The translations under genes were made by a program, and so were the position numbers. Positions 27,708-37,468 of a stretch of 51,680 nt of DNA are shown here, one piece after another. The DNA comes from Rhodocyclaceae bacterium (GTDB taxonomy: Bacteria; Pseudomonadota; Gammaproteobacteria; Burkholderiales; Rhodocyclaceae), in assembly GCA_028687645.1 (NCBI GenBank), contig JAQTZQ010000008.1, positions 1-51,680 of the forward strand, given 5' to 3'. Below the pieces are notes generated by a model. It searched no databases. It was not told the DNA's origin and saw nothing but the letters and a program-made list of their open reading frames with translations. How positions within the stretch are numbered: position 1 is the stretch's first letter; each line of letters begins with the position of its first letter.

Positions 27708-28533
27708 GATGCGAAGTTTACCCGCATTGCCGTCTTTTCAAGCTGGCTTTCGCCTGCTGTTGGCGTTTTTCATTGTTTTTTCCCTCGCTGCCTGCGGTAT
27801 GTTGCCGGAAGAGAAGGACGAAACCCTCGGTTGGTCAGCCAACAAGCTCTATGGCGAAGCCAAGGACGCGCAAGCGGATGCAACGTGGGACAAGGCCGCC
27901 AAATATCTTGAAAAACTGGAAGCACGCTTCCCCTATGGCCGTTTCGCCCAGCAGGCGCAACTGGAACTCGGCTACGTTTACTGGAAGGCTGGCGAGGCCG
28001 GTTCAGCACTGGCTGCCTGTGATCGCTTCATCAAACTTCACCCGAATCACCCGGCAGTTGATTACGCCTACTACCTGAAAGGCTTGGTCAACTTCAATGA
28101 AGACCTCGGTTTTGCTGGCTATATCAGCTCACAAGATGCTTCAGAACGTGACCCCAAGGCCGCGCGTGATGCTTTTGATGCCTTCCGCGAACTGGTTACC
28201 CGTTTTCCGAAAAGCAAATACACGCCCGATGCCATTTTGCGCTTGAATTACCTGGTCAATACCATGGCGGCACAGGAGGTTCACGTCGCCCGCTATTACA
28301 TCGGTCGCGGTGCCTATATTGCTGCTGCCAACCGCGCCCAGAATGCGATCAAGACCTACCCGAATGCACCGGCCATCGAAGAAGCCATGTTTATCATGGT
28401 CGTCGCCTACGACAATCTCGGCATGAACGATTTGCGTGATGATGCAGAACGCATCATGCGCAAAAACTTCCCGGAAAGCCGCTATTACAAGGACGGGCTG
28501 GAGCGTAAACGGGCCTGGTGGAAGCTCTGGTAA
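27706..28533 (+). CDS. bamD: Outer membrane assembly lipoprotein BamD
   Basis: A 275-aa lipoprotein of the BAM complex, which inserts beta-barrel proteins into the outer membrane. A signal peptide (about 1-28) ends in the lipobox SLAAC. The mature part has TPR-like repeats (KAAKYLEKLEARFPYGRFA; FRELVTRFPKSKY; RYYIGRGAYIAAANRAQ) as in BamD/ComL. Divergent from rluD; its stop abuts the end of the kinase gene. Confidence 0.96.
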   Translation: MMRSLPALPSFQAGFRLLLAFFIVFSLAACGMLPEEKDETLGWSANKLYGEAKDAQADATWDKAAKYLEKLEARFPYGRFAQQAQLELGYVYWKAGEAGSALAACDRFIKLHPNHPAVDYAYYLKGLVNFNEDLGFAGYISSQDASERDPKAARDAFDAFRELVTRFPKSKYTPDAILRLNYLVNTMAAQEVHVARYYIGRGAYIAAANRAQNAIKTYPNAPAIEEAMFIMVVAYDNLGMNDLRDDAERIMRKNFPESRYYKDGLERKRAWWKLW

Positions 28534-30912
28534 TCAGCCGGTTTTGATCGCCAGAATGGCCTGATTGCGCAGTGTGCGCAGCAAAGACAATTCTTTTTCA
28601 GGAATATCAATGCCACCCGCTGCATCATGGTCAGCGTAGATCAGGGCAATTGGATTGCCCTTCAGGTTTAGCGGAAACAAAACAAACGAATGCGCCGGTA
28701 CTGCCTTGCGGTACCAATCGGGGATGCGCGCAGCAATTTTGGGATCGTCGATATCGCTGATCAGGATATCCACACCTTTTGAAGTCGAGGCGTGAAAGAC
28801 ATCTGGAGAAAAACTGAGCGGGAAACGGAAGGCTTTCGCCACCTCGTTGGCGCTCGGGCCAAAACCAAACCTGCCCTGCATCACTCCCGCCTTGGCATCG
28901 CGAATACACAACACCACCCGCTTGAAACCCATCGCCCGATACATGGTTTCAAGAATGATACGCAGAATGTCATTGAGTTTGAAACCATCGACCAAGGTAT
29001 TGCTGATGTCCTGAATACCGGCGGTCAATACCGCTTGCGCATCGACCGCATCACCATCATCCAGTGAAACAGATTCGCTGCCATAAGGGCTGGGCTCGTG
29101 CAACTGGGTTTGATCCAGCGTATCAGGTTCAACCGCCTCACTGGCCTCAACGCCACTCTCACCATTTCGCCCGAATTGGCGCATTTGCTTGCCAAAGGTG
29201 GTTTGCGCCAGATTAAGGTGAATCACCCGGGCAAAATCACTGATTTCCTCAACGGCACGCATCACCGTCTGATTCAGCTCCTTCTGGTCAATCGAAACGG
29301 CCTCGGAGAAACGTGCCATTAATTTGCGCATTTCCTTGTCACGCGCCTCTGGCGTCGCTTGAGCAATCACCGAACACAACTCGTTTGACATGCTGGAAAG
29401 AATGCGTAGCCGTTCTTCCTGTGTATTCCCCTTCCTGACTTGCCCACCAGGCATTTTGTGCATGCTGCCAACAATCAGTGGTGGAAAGCCCCAATGTTTA
29501 GCAATTGCGATTCCCAGATCCTCAAAGGAAATGGCCAGCACCTGCATTGCCGCCTGATCATCACTGCAACCTTTTTGCGCGACGATGCGGCGGATCTCTT
29601 CACTTTCTTCCGGGAAATAATACTGCGACAGCAGGCGGCCCAGATTATGGAAAAGCGAACAAATGAAGACCTGTTCCAGGTCTCGCATTTGTGCAACCGC
29701 CGAAATATCCTTGGCCAGAATCCCGGCCATATTGGCCCGCAGAAACTCTTCCTTGAGTTGCTGGGCGTTACCCTTGTTCTGCATGTGCTCAAAAAGCAAA
29801 ACGGTAATCGCGATATTGCGCACCGCCTCGAACCCCAGAACGATCACCGCGCGTGACACGGTGCTGATACTGCCGCCACCCGCCGGACGAAAATAGGCTG
29901 AATTGACCAGACGCAGCAGTTTATTGGTCAGCGAAAAATCTTTAAGAATGGAATTGGAGAGCTTGTTGATGCTCTCGGTTTCGCTATTGGCAATTTTATT
30001 GATGGCGCTGACCGACTCGGACAAAGCCGGAAAATCGGTTTTATGCCGCATCCGGCGTAGCAAAAAATCAAGGGTCGACTGGCGTCCGTCCCCCTCGCGT
30101 TTTTGCTCCTCTTGTGGATCCAGATAATTATCGATGGCCTCGGCAAACTGGCTGGCACTCTGGTAGCGCAAGGCCGGATCACGGGCCAAGGATTTATACA
30201 AAACACCACTCAAACGCTGGTCGACCGCAAGATTTGCCGGTAGACGCAGATCTTCGTTGGCAATTCGGTGCATGATCTGAAAAACAGTGTCACCTTCGAT
30301 GGCTCGTTGCCCCGTTAGCATCTCAAACAGGATCAGGCCAGCAGCAAAAATATCGGAACGTTCGGAAAACTCGCGTTTTTCAACATACTCCGGCGCCATA
30401 TAGGCTGGCGTTCCTGAGTATTCCTGAATATTGCCGTCAGCATTACCAACACGAGTGGCGATGCCAAAGTCCATGACCCGTGGCGCGCCGTTTTCATCGA
30501 GCAGAATATTGGATGGCTTGAGATCGCGATGAATGATGCCTTGCGAGTGCGCGCTGGCAATGGCGTCGAGAATCGGCCGTACTAGCGTCGCCGCCTTGAC
30601 CGGAGACAAGGCACCGCTTTCACGCAGAAAAGCAGAGAGTGTTTTGCCCGGAACATACTCAAAAACCAGGTAAAGGTCACCGCCCTCTTCACCTGCTTCA
30701 AAAATCGGCACGATATTGGGGTTACGCAGCTTGCCGACGGTACGCGCCTCGTCAAGTAATGTCTTGTTTTTAGCGGCATCCTGCTGGGCGAAATGGACAG
30801 TCTTAATCGCCACCTCGCGTTGTAGTTGCGGGTCAAAGCCCAAATACACCACGCTTTGTGCGCCTCGCCCCAACTCGCGGCGCACTTCAAAACGGCCAAT
30901 TTTATTTGTCAT
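28534..30912 (-). CDS. Serine/threonine kinase - HDOD - GAF fusion protein
   Basis: A 792-aa soluble signalling protein. Residues 1-270 form a Hanks-type kinase with glycine loop GRGAQSVVYLG, VAIK lysine, HRDLKPSN catalytic loop, DFG and APE motifs, all intact. Residues about 290-490 are an HDOD domain (SILKDFSLTNKLLRLVNSAYF; FICSLFHNLGRLL), and about 630-790 a GAF-like domain. No membrane segment. The three-part layout suggests phosphorylation coupled to sensing by GAF; target and signal are unknown. It is followed by bamD and preceded by DUF3293 with a 1-bp gap. Confidence 0.92.
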   Translation of the reverse strand: MTNKIGRFEVRRELGRGAQSVVYLGFDPQLQREVAIKTVHFAQQDAAKNKTLLDEARTVGKLRNPNIVPIFEAGEEGGDLYLVFEYVPGKTLSAFLRESGALSPVKAATLVRPILDAIASAHSQGIIHRDLKPSNILLDENGAPRVMDFGIATRVGNADGNIQEYSGTPAYMAPEYVEKREFSERSDIFAAGLILFEMLTGQRAIEGDTVFQIMHRIANEDLRLPANLAVDQRLSGVLYKSLARDPALRYQSASQFAEAIDNYLDPQEEQKREGDGRQSTLDFLLRRMRHKTDFPALSESVSAINKIANSETESINKLSNSILKDFSLTNKLLRLVNSAYFRPAGGGSISTVSRAVIVLGFEAVRNIAITVLLFEHMQNKGNAQQLKEEFLRANMAGILAKDISAVAQMRDLEQVFICSLFHNLGRLLSQYYFPEESEEIRRIVAQKGCSDDQAAMQVLAISFEDLGIAIAKHWGFPPLIVGSMHKMPGGQVRKGNTQEERLRILSSMSNELCSVIAQATPEARDKEMRKLMARFSEAVSIDQKELNQTVMRAVEEISDFARVIHLNLAQTTFGKQMRQFGRNGESGVEASEAVEPDTLDQTQLHEPSPYGSESVSLDDGDAVDAQAVLTAGIQDISNTLVDGFKLNDILRIILETMYRAMGFKRVVLCIRDAKAGVMQGRFGFGPSANEVAKAFRFPLSFSPDVFHASTSKGVDILISDIDDPKIAARIPDWYRKAVPAHSFVLFPLNLKGNPIALIYADHDAAGGIDIPEKELSLLRTLRNQAILAIKTG

Positions 30913-30913
30913 T

Positions 30914-31342
30914 TTAGTTTGTCGATTCGATCCAGATCAGACGAGGAGCTCCATCCATCGTCCCGTGCAGCAAGGCATTCTGACCATATTTTGCACCCAA
31001 TGCACAGGCCTCGGCTAAGCCGATATTAATTACGCAGCAAGTTTCTTCAATCGGCCAGTCACCGCTATCTCCTTCATTTTCCCCGGCGTAAGGCTCAAAA
31101 CCCTGCTCCAGCAACTCAAGTTCCATTTGCGATTGACGCGCCATATTTGCCGCAGTGTCCAGTGGTTGAGCATCAGGATTGTGCGCCGTCAAAATCGCAA
31201 ACTCACGGGCAGCCGATGACTTCAACCAGGCACGCAAGGCCTCCGAGGGTTGATCAAGGCGTAATTCAACCAAGCCTCCCGGTAGAAATACCCGGTAGGT
31301 CGTTGCCCGATATGCCGCTTCCAGTTCAGTCGTCTTCGCCAT
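30914..31342 (-). CDS. DUF3293 domain-containing protein
   Basis: A 142-aa protein with the DUF3293 pattern: a central FAILTAHNPDAQPLDTAAN segment and EETCCVINIGLAEACALGAKYGQNA near the C-terminus. Function unknown. It overlaps the rmuC end by 17 bp and stops 1 bp before the kinase gene. Confidence 0.8.
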   Translation of the reverse strand: MAKTTELEAAYRATTYRVFLPGGLVELRLDQPSEALRAWLKSSAAREFAILTAHNPDAQPLDTAANMARQSQMELELLEQGFEPYAGENEGDSGDWPIEETCCVINIGLAEACALGAKYGQNALLHGTMDGAPRLIWIESTN

Positions 31343-32666
31343 CCAGATCCATAATCCCTATCAATTGTTCAGACTCGCTGACCGGCAGCGCTTCAACTTC
31401 TTTTAGTTTGCGCGATAACTGGCGGGTCCGGGTTTCAGCCTTGCTGATACTGTTGCTGGCCTCATCCAGTTTTTTCTTGGTGTGGGCCAAGGCTTCACCA
31501 AATTTTCCGAATTCCGTTTTAACCGCGCCTAACACCGCCCAAACCTCAGCCGAGCGCTGTTCGATGGCCAGGGTGCGGAAACCCATTTGCAGACTGTTAA
31601 GAATGGCCGCCAAGGTGGTTGGCCCGGCCAGGCTGATCCGCCAATCACGCTGCAAAGTTTCTGCCAGTCCGGGGCGGCGCAGGGCTTCGGCGTACAAACC
31701 TTCAATCGGCAAATAGAGTAAGGCAAAGTCGGTGGTGTGCGGTGGCGAAATGTACTTTTCGTGAATGCTCTTGGCCTCGGTTTTCAGTCGCCCCTCGATC
31801 GCCCGTGCAGCTTCTTCCACCATGGCTGGATCACAACGCTCCTGCGCATCGAGCAAACGCTGGTAATCCTCAATCGGGAATTTGGCATCAATCGGCAGCC
31901 AGACGACCGCACCATCACCGCGACCAGGCAGGCGAATGGCAAAATCAACGCGCTCGTTGCTGTCGGGCCGGGTGGCCACATTGGCGGAAAACTGGTCAGC
32001 CGTCAGCAACTGCTCGAGCAAAGCCGATAACTGCACTTCACCCCAGGTGCCACGGGTTTTCACATTGGTGAGCACGCGTTTGAGATCGCCCACCCCCGCT
32101 GCCAGCGACTGCATTTCGCCGAGCCCGCGATGAACCTGTTCAAGTCGGTCGCTGACCAGCTTGAATGACTCGCCCAAGCGTTGCTCAAGCGTCGCATGCA
32201 GTTTTTCATCCACCGTTCGGCGCATTTCTTCCAGTTTGGTCGCGTTGTCGGCTTGTATTGCGGTCAACCGACTTTCCACGGTTATTTTTAAGCGCTCGAA
32301 ACGCTCATCCAGACCCAGTGAAAAACGGTTCAGCTCGCGGGCAAAGGCCTCCAGGCGCTCAGCCTGCAAAGCGCCAAACTGCCCGACCTGCGTACTCAGC
32401 GCTTGCCCTAGCAGATTGGAGGATTGGGCGCGCTCCTCCCGATCACGGAAGGATTCTTCGGCATCGTCACGACGACCGCGCGCCAGTTCCTCGCGCAATT
32501 CGCGCTCCAGCCGCGCCAGCCCTTTATCCTGCGCGTCCTGCAAACTACGCCAGCGCAAATCATCTTCCTGACTGCGATTGCCGCGCAGCAAAGCCGCTAC
32601 CTGCAACAAGATAATGATGATCACGCCGGCCAATAGCGCCAAACTCGTGGTTTCGCTCATGGGCAT
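31326..32666 (-). CDS. rmuC: DNA recombination protein RmuC
   Basis: A 446-aa RmuC-family protein. One N-terminal membrane segment (about 6-26), a long coiled coil (about 40-190), and the nuclease-like core with GTWGEVQLSALLEQ, VWLPIDAKFPIEDYQRL (the D...DxK of PD-(D/E)XK-like folds) and LLYLPIEGLYAEAL. RmuC limits inversions at inverted repeats in E. coli. Starts just after the DUF748 gene on the same strand. Confidence 0.94.
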   Translation of the reverse strand: MPMSETTSLALLAGVIIIILLQVAALLRGNRSQEDDLRWRSLQDAQDKGLARLERELREELARGRRDDAEESFRDREERAQSSNLLGQALSTQVGQFGALQAERLEAFARELNRFSLGLDERFERLKITVESRLTAIQADNATKLEEMRRTVDEKLHATLEQRLGESFKLVSDRLEQVHRGLGEMQSLAAGVGDLKRVLTNVKTRGTWGEVQLSALLEQLLTADQFSANVATRPDSNERVDFAIRLPGRGDGAVVWLPIDAKFPIEDYQRLLDAQERCDPAMVEEAARAIEGRLKTEAKSIHEKYISPPHTTDFALLYLPIEGLYAEALRRPGLAETLQRDWRISLAGPTTLAAILNSLQMGFRTLAIEQRSAEVWAVLGAVKTEFGKFGEALAHTKKKLDEASNSISKAETRTRQLSRKLKEVEALPVSESEQLIGIMDLDGEDD

Positions 32667-35600
32667 TTAGCGCAATGAAAAATCAACGCGACTGGCTTTC
32701 CCTTTAGGGTCGACTTCAATCTTCGGTGGCAGCAGGAAAACACGCTCGGCGGCGACCTTGCCCTGCTCAACCAACCAAAGCTGAGCGGTTTCAGCCCGTC
32801 TGATGGCCAGCGCACGAACATCCTCTGCGCTTACCTGTGTGTTGGTCAGCATTAATTTTTCCATCTCCGCCTGTGGAATGTCTTTTAGCAAGCCGAGTAG
32901 ATTACGCGGTTTAGGAAACTCGGCTTCCTTATAGGCGAGTTTCAGGTAAACCGGGTATTCCTCTGCTGTCAATTCGATCTCTTCCAGGCTGGCCGCTTCG
33001 CCCTGCTTTTTCTGTAAATCCTTGAGTTTTTCCCGCTTCACTGCGCGCACCATGGCGGCCTGCTTGATTCCCTCTTTGTCGGCTTCGGGATCGGCACGCC
33101 CGGAAATGTCGAGTTTGAGCGCGGCACGATCGTTGAGCGCTTTGGCCAGAGATTCGAGCTTTTTACTGCCGGCAGGATCAAGGCTGGATCGACCGCTAGC
33201 AAATTCAAGCACCGAAAGCTCTTCACCGCCGCCCACCATTGCCCCGAGTAAGGCAAAGGGCGAAGTCACTGCCTTGACGAACAGATTAATGATGACTTTA
33301 AGGATCAAACCACCAAGTGAAAACTGGGGGTCGTCGAGTGAACCGGCAATCGGCAGATCCAGATCAATTTCGCCACGATTATTTTTCAACAATGAGACGG
33401 CCAAGTTGACCGGCAATTGGGTGGCATCCGGACTTTCCACTTTCTCACCGAAAGTAAATTGGTCGATAAACAATTTATTCTCAGCTGCCAGCTGATCATT
33501 TTCCAACTTGTAGCTGACATTCAAAGATAATTTGCCTTTCTCGATGTTGTAACCGGCGTATTTTCCCGAATACGGTGAAAAGCCCACCATATCGACGCCA
33601 GTAATATCCGCTTTGAGATCAAGATAGGGCTTGGCCGCCAACGGATTGAGTTTGGCCAGGATCTGCACCGGCGCCGAACCACCGTAAGTCGCGCGCAAAT
33701 CCATATCAGCGATCGCCTCGGCATCAGTAGACAAACCACTCAGCCGGCCACCCAATTTGGCCAGCTTGACGCTGAAATTGGGTTTGACGAAAAGATCAGA
33801 AAAATTCACCGTACCATTCTGCAGGGTGATTTGCGCAATTTTGATCGGTAGCCGTGGCGCTTGCGCCGGCTCACTCTCGGCCAACGGCGGCTGACCGACA
33901 GGGGATTCAGGTGGCTCACCCGCCTCAGGTGTCGGCTTTTTTACAATCCTGGCCAGATTGAGCTGGCCTTTGGGGTCAATAATCAGGCGCGAGAAAAAGT
34001 CAGTCAGCGCAATTTCACCGACATTCAAAGCCATCGGCTGCAAGTGGAAATCGAGTCCGCCAAAATAAAGCGAGCGCCACTGAAGAAAAACGTCCTGATT
34101 TTCATTGTCGACCGTAACAAGATCACCCACCGTCAGTGATCCTTGATAGCTGGCTTTGAAACCCTGCTCACCAATTTCGGCACTCACGTCGCCCTTGCTG
34201 GAAATCTGCCCACGTCTTAGCGTGATATTTAATTGATCCGCAAAATAGGGCTGGAGCGGCAAGATAGAAACACGTCCGGTTTCAAGCCTGAGATTCATTT
34301 GCAGTGGAAAAATCTGCAGGCTGCCATCGACCTTGAGGCTACCTTTTTGGTTGATGCGTGAATTCAGCGCGATTTTGCCGGTTTTGTTCGGCTCACTGGA
34401 GAGGTTTTCACCACTCAGATCGAAACCATCGATCACTTGCACTGCCACCGGGCTGGTCGATTGATCCTCGAAGCGCAAGCTTAGGTCACTGATCTTGAGT
34501 TTGCCAACGCTCCCGATCCAGATTCGTTCATCAGAGAGTTCCGCCTCGGCCTTCTTGACTGTCTTGAGCAGCGGCGAACTGACCCAATCAATTTTACCCT
34601 CCCTGGTACGCAGCACTTGGGCGCGCGTTCCGCTGTTTGTCACCTCGCCAATATCCACCCGATGGCCGTGCAGATCGACCTTGATGTTTTTGGCCACCAT
34701 GCTATCCACCCGCATGCGCTCGCCCAGATCAATCTGATAGGAAGCCTCGACGATTTCAATCGGCGCGACCAATTTGCTCTCGATCTTGCCCACCTGAACA
34801 TTCAGATTACGCACCTCACCGTGCACCGGCGTTGGATTTGAATCATCCTTCCAGTGCACCAGGCCATTACTCAGACGAAACTCGCCCAGCGTCCATTCAA
34901 GCCCAGTCTCAGACTCTGCCTCTTTGACCTCAGATTTGACCTTGCCCTTGGCGGGAGTGCCTGCCAATTGCTCAAGCAATACCAGAGCATTCAGTTCGCC
35001 ATTGCGATTGACCGACAAACGAGTTTCCAACCCGTCGAGTGCGGCCTCTTTGACCGCGATCTTGCGGTTAACCAAATCGGCATTCTCAATATCGACATCC
35101 AGTCTTTTCCAGCCAAGCAAGGGGGCATTTTCAGCATCCGTCACCTTGAACTCAGAGAGATGAACAGCACCCGCGACGGTGAGCGAAAACAGTTGGTCTG
35201 ACAACTCCTTAAAAATCAGGGTCAATTCGCTGTCGACCGTACCATTCACCAAATGCAACGGCACCGTGGACGGCACATAGGGCTGCAGGGTCGCAAGATT
35301 AAATTTGTCGATATCGACCCGGATTTCGCTCTCTCGCCCCTCGGAAAACGGTTTGCTCACCCCTTCCAAAAGAATTGGCGCATCGCCAAAATTTGCCGAA
35401 AAATGCGGCGTCACCAAAGCATCAGCCTTATAGGCCATGCTTGAAATAAAAGGTAGACGCAGGTTGATGGCGCTGACGGTATGCACCTTACCCACCGGCT
35501 GGTCGTCAAAGACCAGCCGGGCATCGAGCAACTGAATGTTATTGACCGAGAAGCGAGGTAGCGAAGATTTGACGTCAGGCTCGGCAGGCTTCATCCACTC

Positions 35601-36032
35601 ATCGAGCAAATCGGAAATATCGTACTTGCCATCAGCCACCCGAGCCACAGCAACACGCAAACCCCGCAAGTGGATTTCGTCTACGATCGGCGCGGCCTGA
35701 GCGATGGAAAGCACGGACAAATTGACAAAAAACTCGTCAAAACCCACCGCTTCTTTTCCACCAACATCCTTGACCGACAAGCCGTCAATTTTGGTTGTCA
35801 GCGCAAAGGGGTTGATATCGATATTCTCGATACTCACCTCACGATGCAAGTAAGCCGACAACTGCTTGACCAGAATCATTTGCAACAAAGGTGGTGCTGC
35901 AAAAAACCCCAATAGCCCCAGCCCCAGCACCACGCCTGCAGACCACTTCAAAAACCGTCGTACAGATGGTGCTTGAATCAAGCCGGCAAGCTTGCCGATG
36001 GGTGGAGAGGTATGAGTATCGGCTTGAGCCAT
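32667..36032 (-). CDS. Large DUF748 (AsmA-like) envelope protein
   Basis: A 1121-aa protein with one N-terminal membrane segment (about 29-51) followed by repeated DUF748 beta-rich segments of the AsmA/TamB-like type (for example FALTTKIDGLSVKD and VEIVEASYQIDLG-type units). The C-terminal about 200 residues (EFASGRSSLDPAGSKKL and KLDISGRADPEADKEG) resemble an OmpA-like fold, which would place the end near peptidoglycan. AsmA-like proteins are proposed to move lipids across the periplasm; that is inference here. It carries a 13/15 copy of the dispersed word at 34107. Confidence 0.85.
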   Translation of the reverse strand: MAQADTHTSPPIGKLAGLIQAPSVRRFLKWSAGVVLGLGLLGFFAAPPLLQMILVKQLSAYLHREVSIENIDINPFALTTKIDGLSVKDVGGKEAVGFDEFFVNLSVLSIAQAAPIVDEIHLRGLRVAVARVADGKYDISDLLDEWMKPAEPDVKSSLPRFSVNNIQLLDARLVFDDQPVGKVHTVSAINLRLPFISSMAYKADALVTPHFSANFGDAPILLEGVSKPFSEGRESEIRVDIDKFNLATLQPYVPSTVPLHLVNGTVDSELTLIFKELSDQLFSLTVAGAVHLSEFKVTDAENAPLLGWKRLDVDIENADLVNRKIAVKEAALDGLETRLSVNRNGELNALVLLEQLAGTPAKGKVKSEVKEAESETGLEWTLGEFRLSNGLVHWKDDSNPTPVHGEVRNLNVQVGKIESKLVAPIEIVEASYQIDLGERMRVDSMVAKNIKVDLHGHRVDIGEVTNSGTRAQVLRTREGKIDWVSSPLLKTVKKAEAELSDERIWIGSVGKLKISDLSLRFEDQSTSPVAVQVIDGFDLSGENLSSEPNKTGKIALNSRINQKGSLKVDGSLQIFPLQMNLRLETGRVSILPLQPYFADQLNITLRRGQISSKGDVSAEIGEQGFKASYQGSLTVGDLVTVDNENQDVFLQWRSLYFGGLDFHLQPMALNVGEIALTDFFSRLIIDPKGQLNLARIVKKPTPEAGEPPESPVGQPPLAESEPAQAPRLPIKIAQITLQNGTVNFSDLFVKPNFSVKLAKLGGRLSGLSTDAEAIADMDLRATYGGSAPVQILAKLNPLAAKPYLDLKADITGVDMVGFSPYSGKYAGYNIEKGKLSLNVSYKLENDQLAAENKLFIDQFTFGEKVESPDATQLPVNLAVSLLKNNRGEIDLDLPIAGSLDDPQFSLGGLILKVIINLFVKAVTSPFALLGAMVGGGEELSVLEFASGRSSLDPAGSKKLESLAKALNDRAALKLDISGRADPEADKEGIKQAAMVRAVKREKLKDLQKKQGEAASLEEIELTAEEYPVYLKLAYKEAEFPKPRNLLGLLKDIPQAEMEKLMLTNTQVSAEDVRALAIRRAETAQLWLVEQGKVAAERVFLLPPKIEVDPKGKASRVDFSLR
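34107..34121 (+). repeat. Dispersed word, 13/15 copy
   Basis: GTCGACCGTAACAAG within the DUF748 gene; on the coding strand it reads LVTVD. Confidence 0.65.
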
Positions 36033-36103
36033 GCTAATCTAGTGCCAGTAACGGTTAGTCTCCAAATTTAACATAGCCCCCCCTCGCATTACTGTAAAAA
36101 ATC

Positions 36104-36502
36104 ATGAAGTGGATACTCGACGACATTCGTAGCGCATTTGCCGAATTGAAGCGCGGCAGCACTTGGCTGGTCATCGGCATGATCGCTCTGTTTGCCCTGC
36201 TGGCTTACGGCATTTTTCATTTCGCCATCCAGACCGATTCAGTAGTGCGCCACCTCAGATACTCGATGGCCAGTTGCCGTGAAATGACCAATGGGCCGAT
36301 CATTTTTCTTTTTTGCGGAATGATTTTTTTCCTCTTTTCTGCCACCGTGGCACTGGGTGAGGTGCAGCGCTTCTACCACTTCAAGCAAATCGGCAGCAAA
36401 CGCGAGGCAGCACAGGCCAAAAAGCATGGTTTCGGGTGGGCTGCTTTTGCGGTGAGCATTGCCATTGGCGGCCTGACTTTCTTTAAATTGAACTGTCGAT
36501 AA
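36104..36502 (+). CDS. Small membrane protein, unknown
   Basis: A 132-aa protein with three predicted membrane segments (about 20-43, 66-90 and 109-128) and a charged loop containing REAAQAKKHGF. No family recognised. It is the first of three plus-strand genes ahead of the diguanylate cyclase. Confidence 0.65.
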   Translation: MKWILDDIRSAFAELKRGSTWLVIGMIALFALLAYGIFHFAIQTDSVVRHLRYSMASCREMTNGPIIFLFCGMIFFLFSATVALGEVQRFYHFKQIGSKREAAQAKKHGFGWAAFAVSIAIGGLTFFKLNCR

Positions 36503-36514
36503 GGCGTCTCCCGC

Positions 36515-37465
36515 TTGAAAATACTAATCGTTGAAGACGCGCGCGCCACCCTGCTGGTCATCAGCAGCTTTGTCAGAAATTTTGGCGGGCATCCGATCGC
36601 TGTGACCACCGGTGAATTGGCGATTGATGCTTTCAGCCGAGAGCAACCTGACCTCATTCTGCTTGATGTAGTCCTCCCTGATATTGATGGTTTTGAAGTG
36701 GCGCGGCGTATCCGTGCTCTCGAAAAGCCCGGCGCCTGGACGCCTATCATCTTTCTCTCGGCAAGAAATGCGGATCAAGATATTGATCGTGGCATCAATG
36801 CAGGCGGGGATGATTACCTGTGCAAGCCGATCAGCGAAGCGGTGCTAAGCGCGAAGATCCGCGCCATGCAGCGCATTATCCAGATGCGAACCTCATTGGT
36901 AGTTTTGGCGCGTGAACTCGATACCGCCAACCAGGAACTCAAGCGCCTGTCGGCCAGTGATGGCCTGACCGGTATCGCCAACCGGCGTTTTTTTGACGAT
37001 TACCTGTCACGCGAATGGCGCCGTGCGCGACGCGATAACGCCAGCATCGCCTTGCTGATGTGTGACGTTGACAATTTCAAAGCCTATAACGACACCTACG
37101 GCCACCAGGCTGGTGATGATTGCCTGCGACAAATTGCGCAAACCCTGACCCATATGATGGAGCGCGCCTCGGATGTCGTTACGCGCTACGGCGGCGAAGA
37201 ATTCGCCATCATTTTGCCCGACACGCCAATGGAAGGCGCTGCCGTCGTCAGTGAAAAAATTCGCCTCGCGATTGAAGCATTGAGCCTGCCCCACGCCGGT
37301 TCACCTCAAGCCTTCATCTCGATCAGCGTCGGTGTTGCAGCCATGACTCCGACACCTCAGAGTTTATTGCAAACATTGATCCAGTCTGCCGACCGCGCTC
37401 TTTATCGCGCAAAATCCAAGGGTCGCAATCAGGTTTGCTGTTCCGGCCCGGATCTTGACAGCTAA
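36515..37465 (+). CDS. Response regulator with diguanylate cyclase (REC-GGDEF)
   Basis: A 316-aa cytoplasmic protein. The receiver domain (1-120) has the phosphoacceptor Asp in LILLDVVLPDIDG (about residue 53). A GGDEF domain follows (about 140-310) with active-site RYGGEEF and an intact inhibitory site RASD five residues upstream, so it should make c-di-GMP under product inhibition. It starts with TTG at 36515. The CheY-like gene is 3 bp downstream. Confidence 0.94.
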   Translation: MKILIVEDARATLLVISSFVRNFGGHPIAVTTGELAIDAFSREQPDLILLDVVLPDIDGFEVARRIRALEKPGAWTPIIFLSARNADQDIDRGINAGGDDYLCKPISEAVLSAKIRAMQRIIQMRTSLVVLARELDTANQELKRLSASDGLTGIANRRFFDDYLSREWRRARRDNASIALLMCDVDNFKAYNDTYGHQAGDDCLRQIAQTLTHMMERASDVVTRYGGEEFAIILPDTPMEGAAVVSEKIRLAIEALSLPHAGSPQAFISISVGVAAMTPTPQSLLQTLIQSADRALYRAKSKGRNQVCCSGPDLDS

Positions 37466-37468
37466 ATC

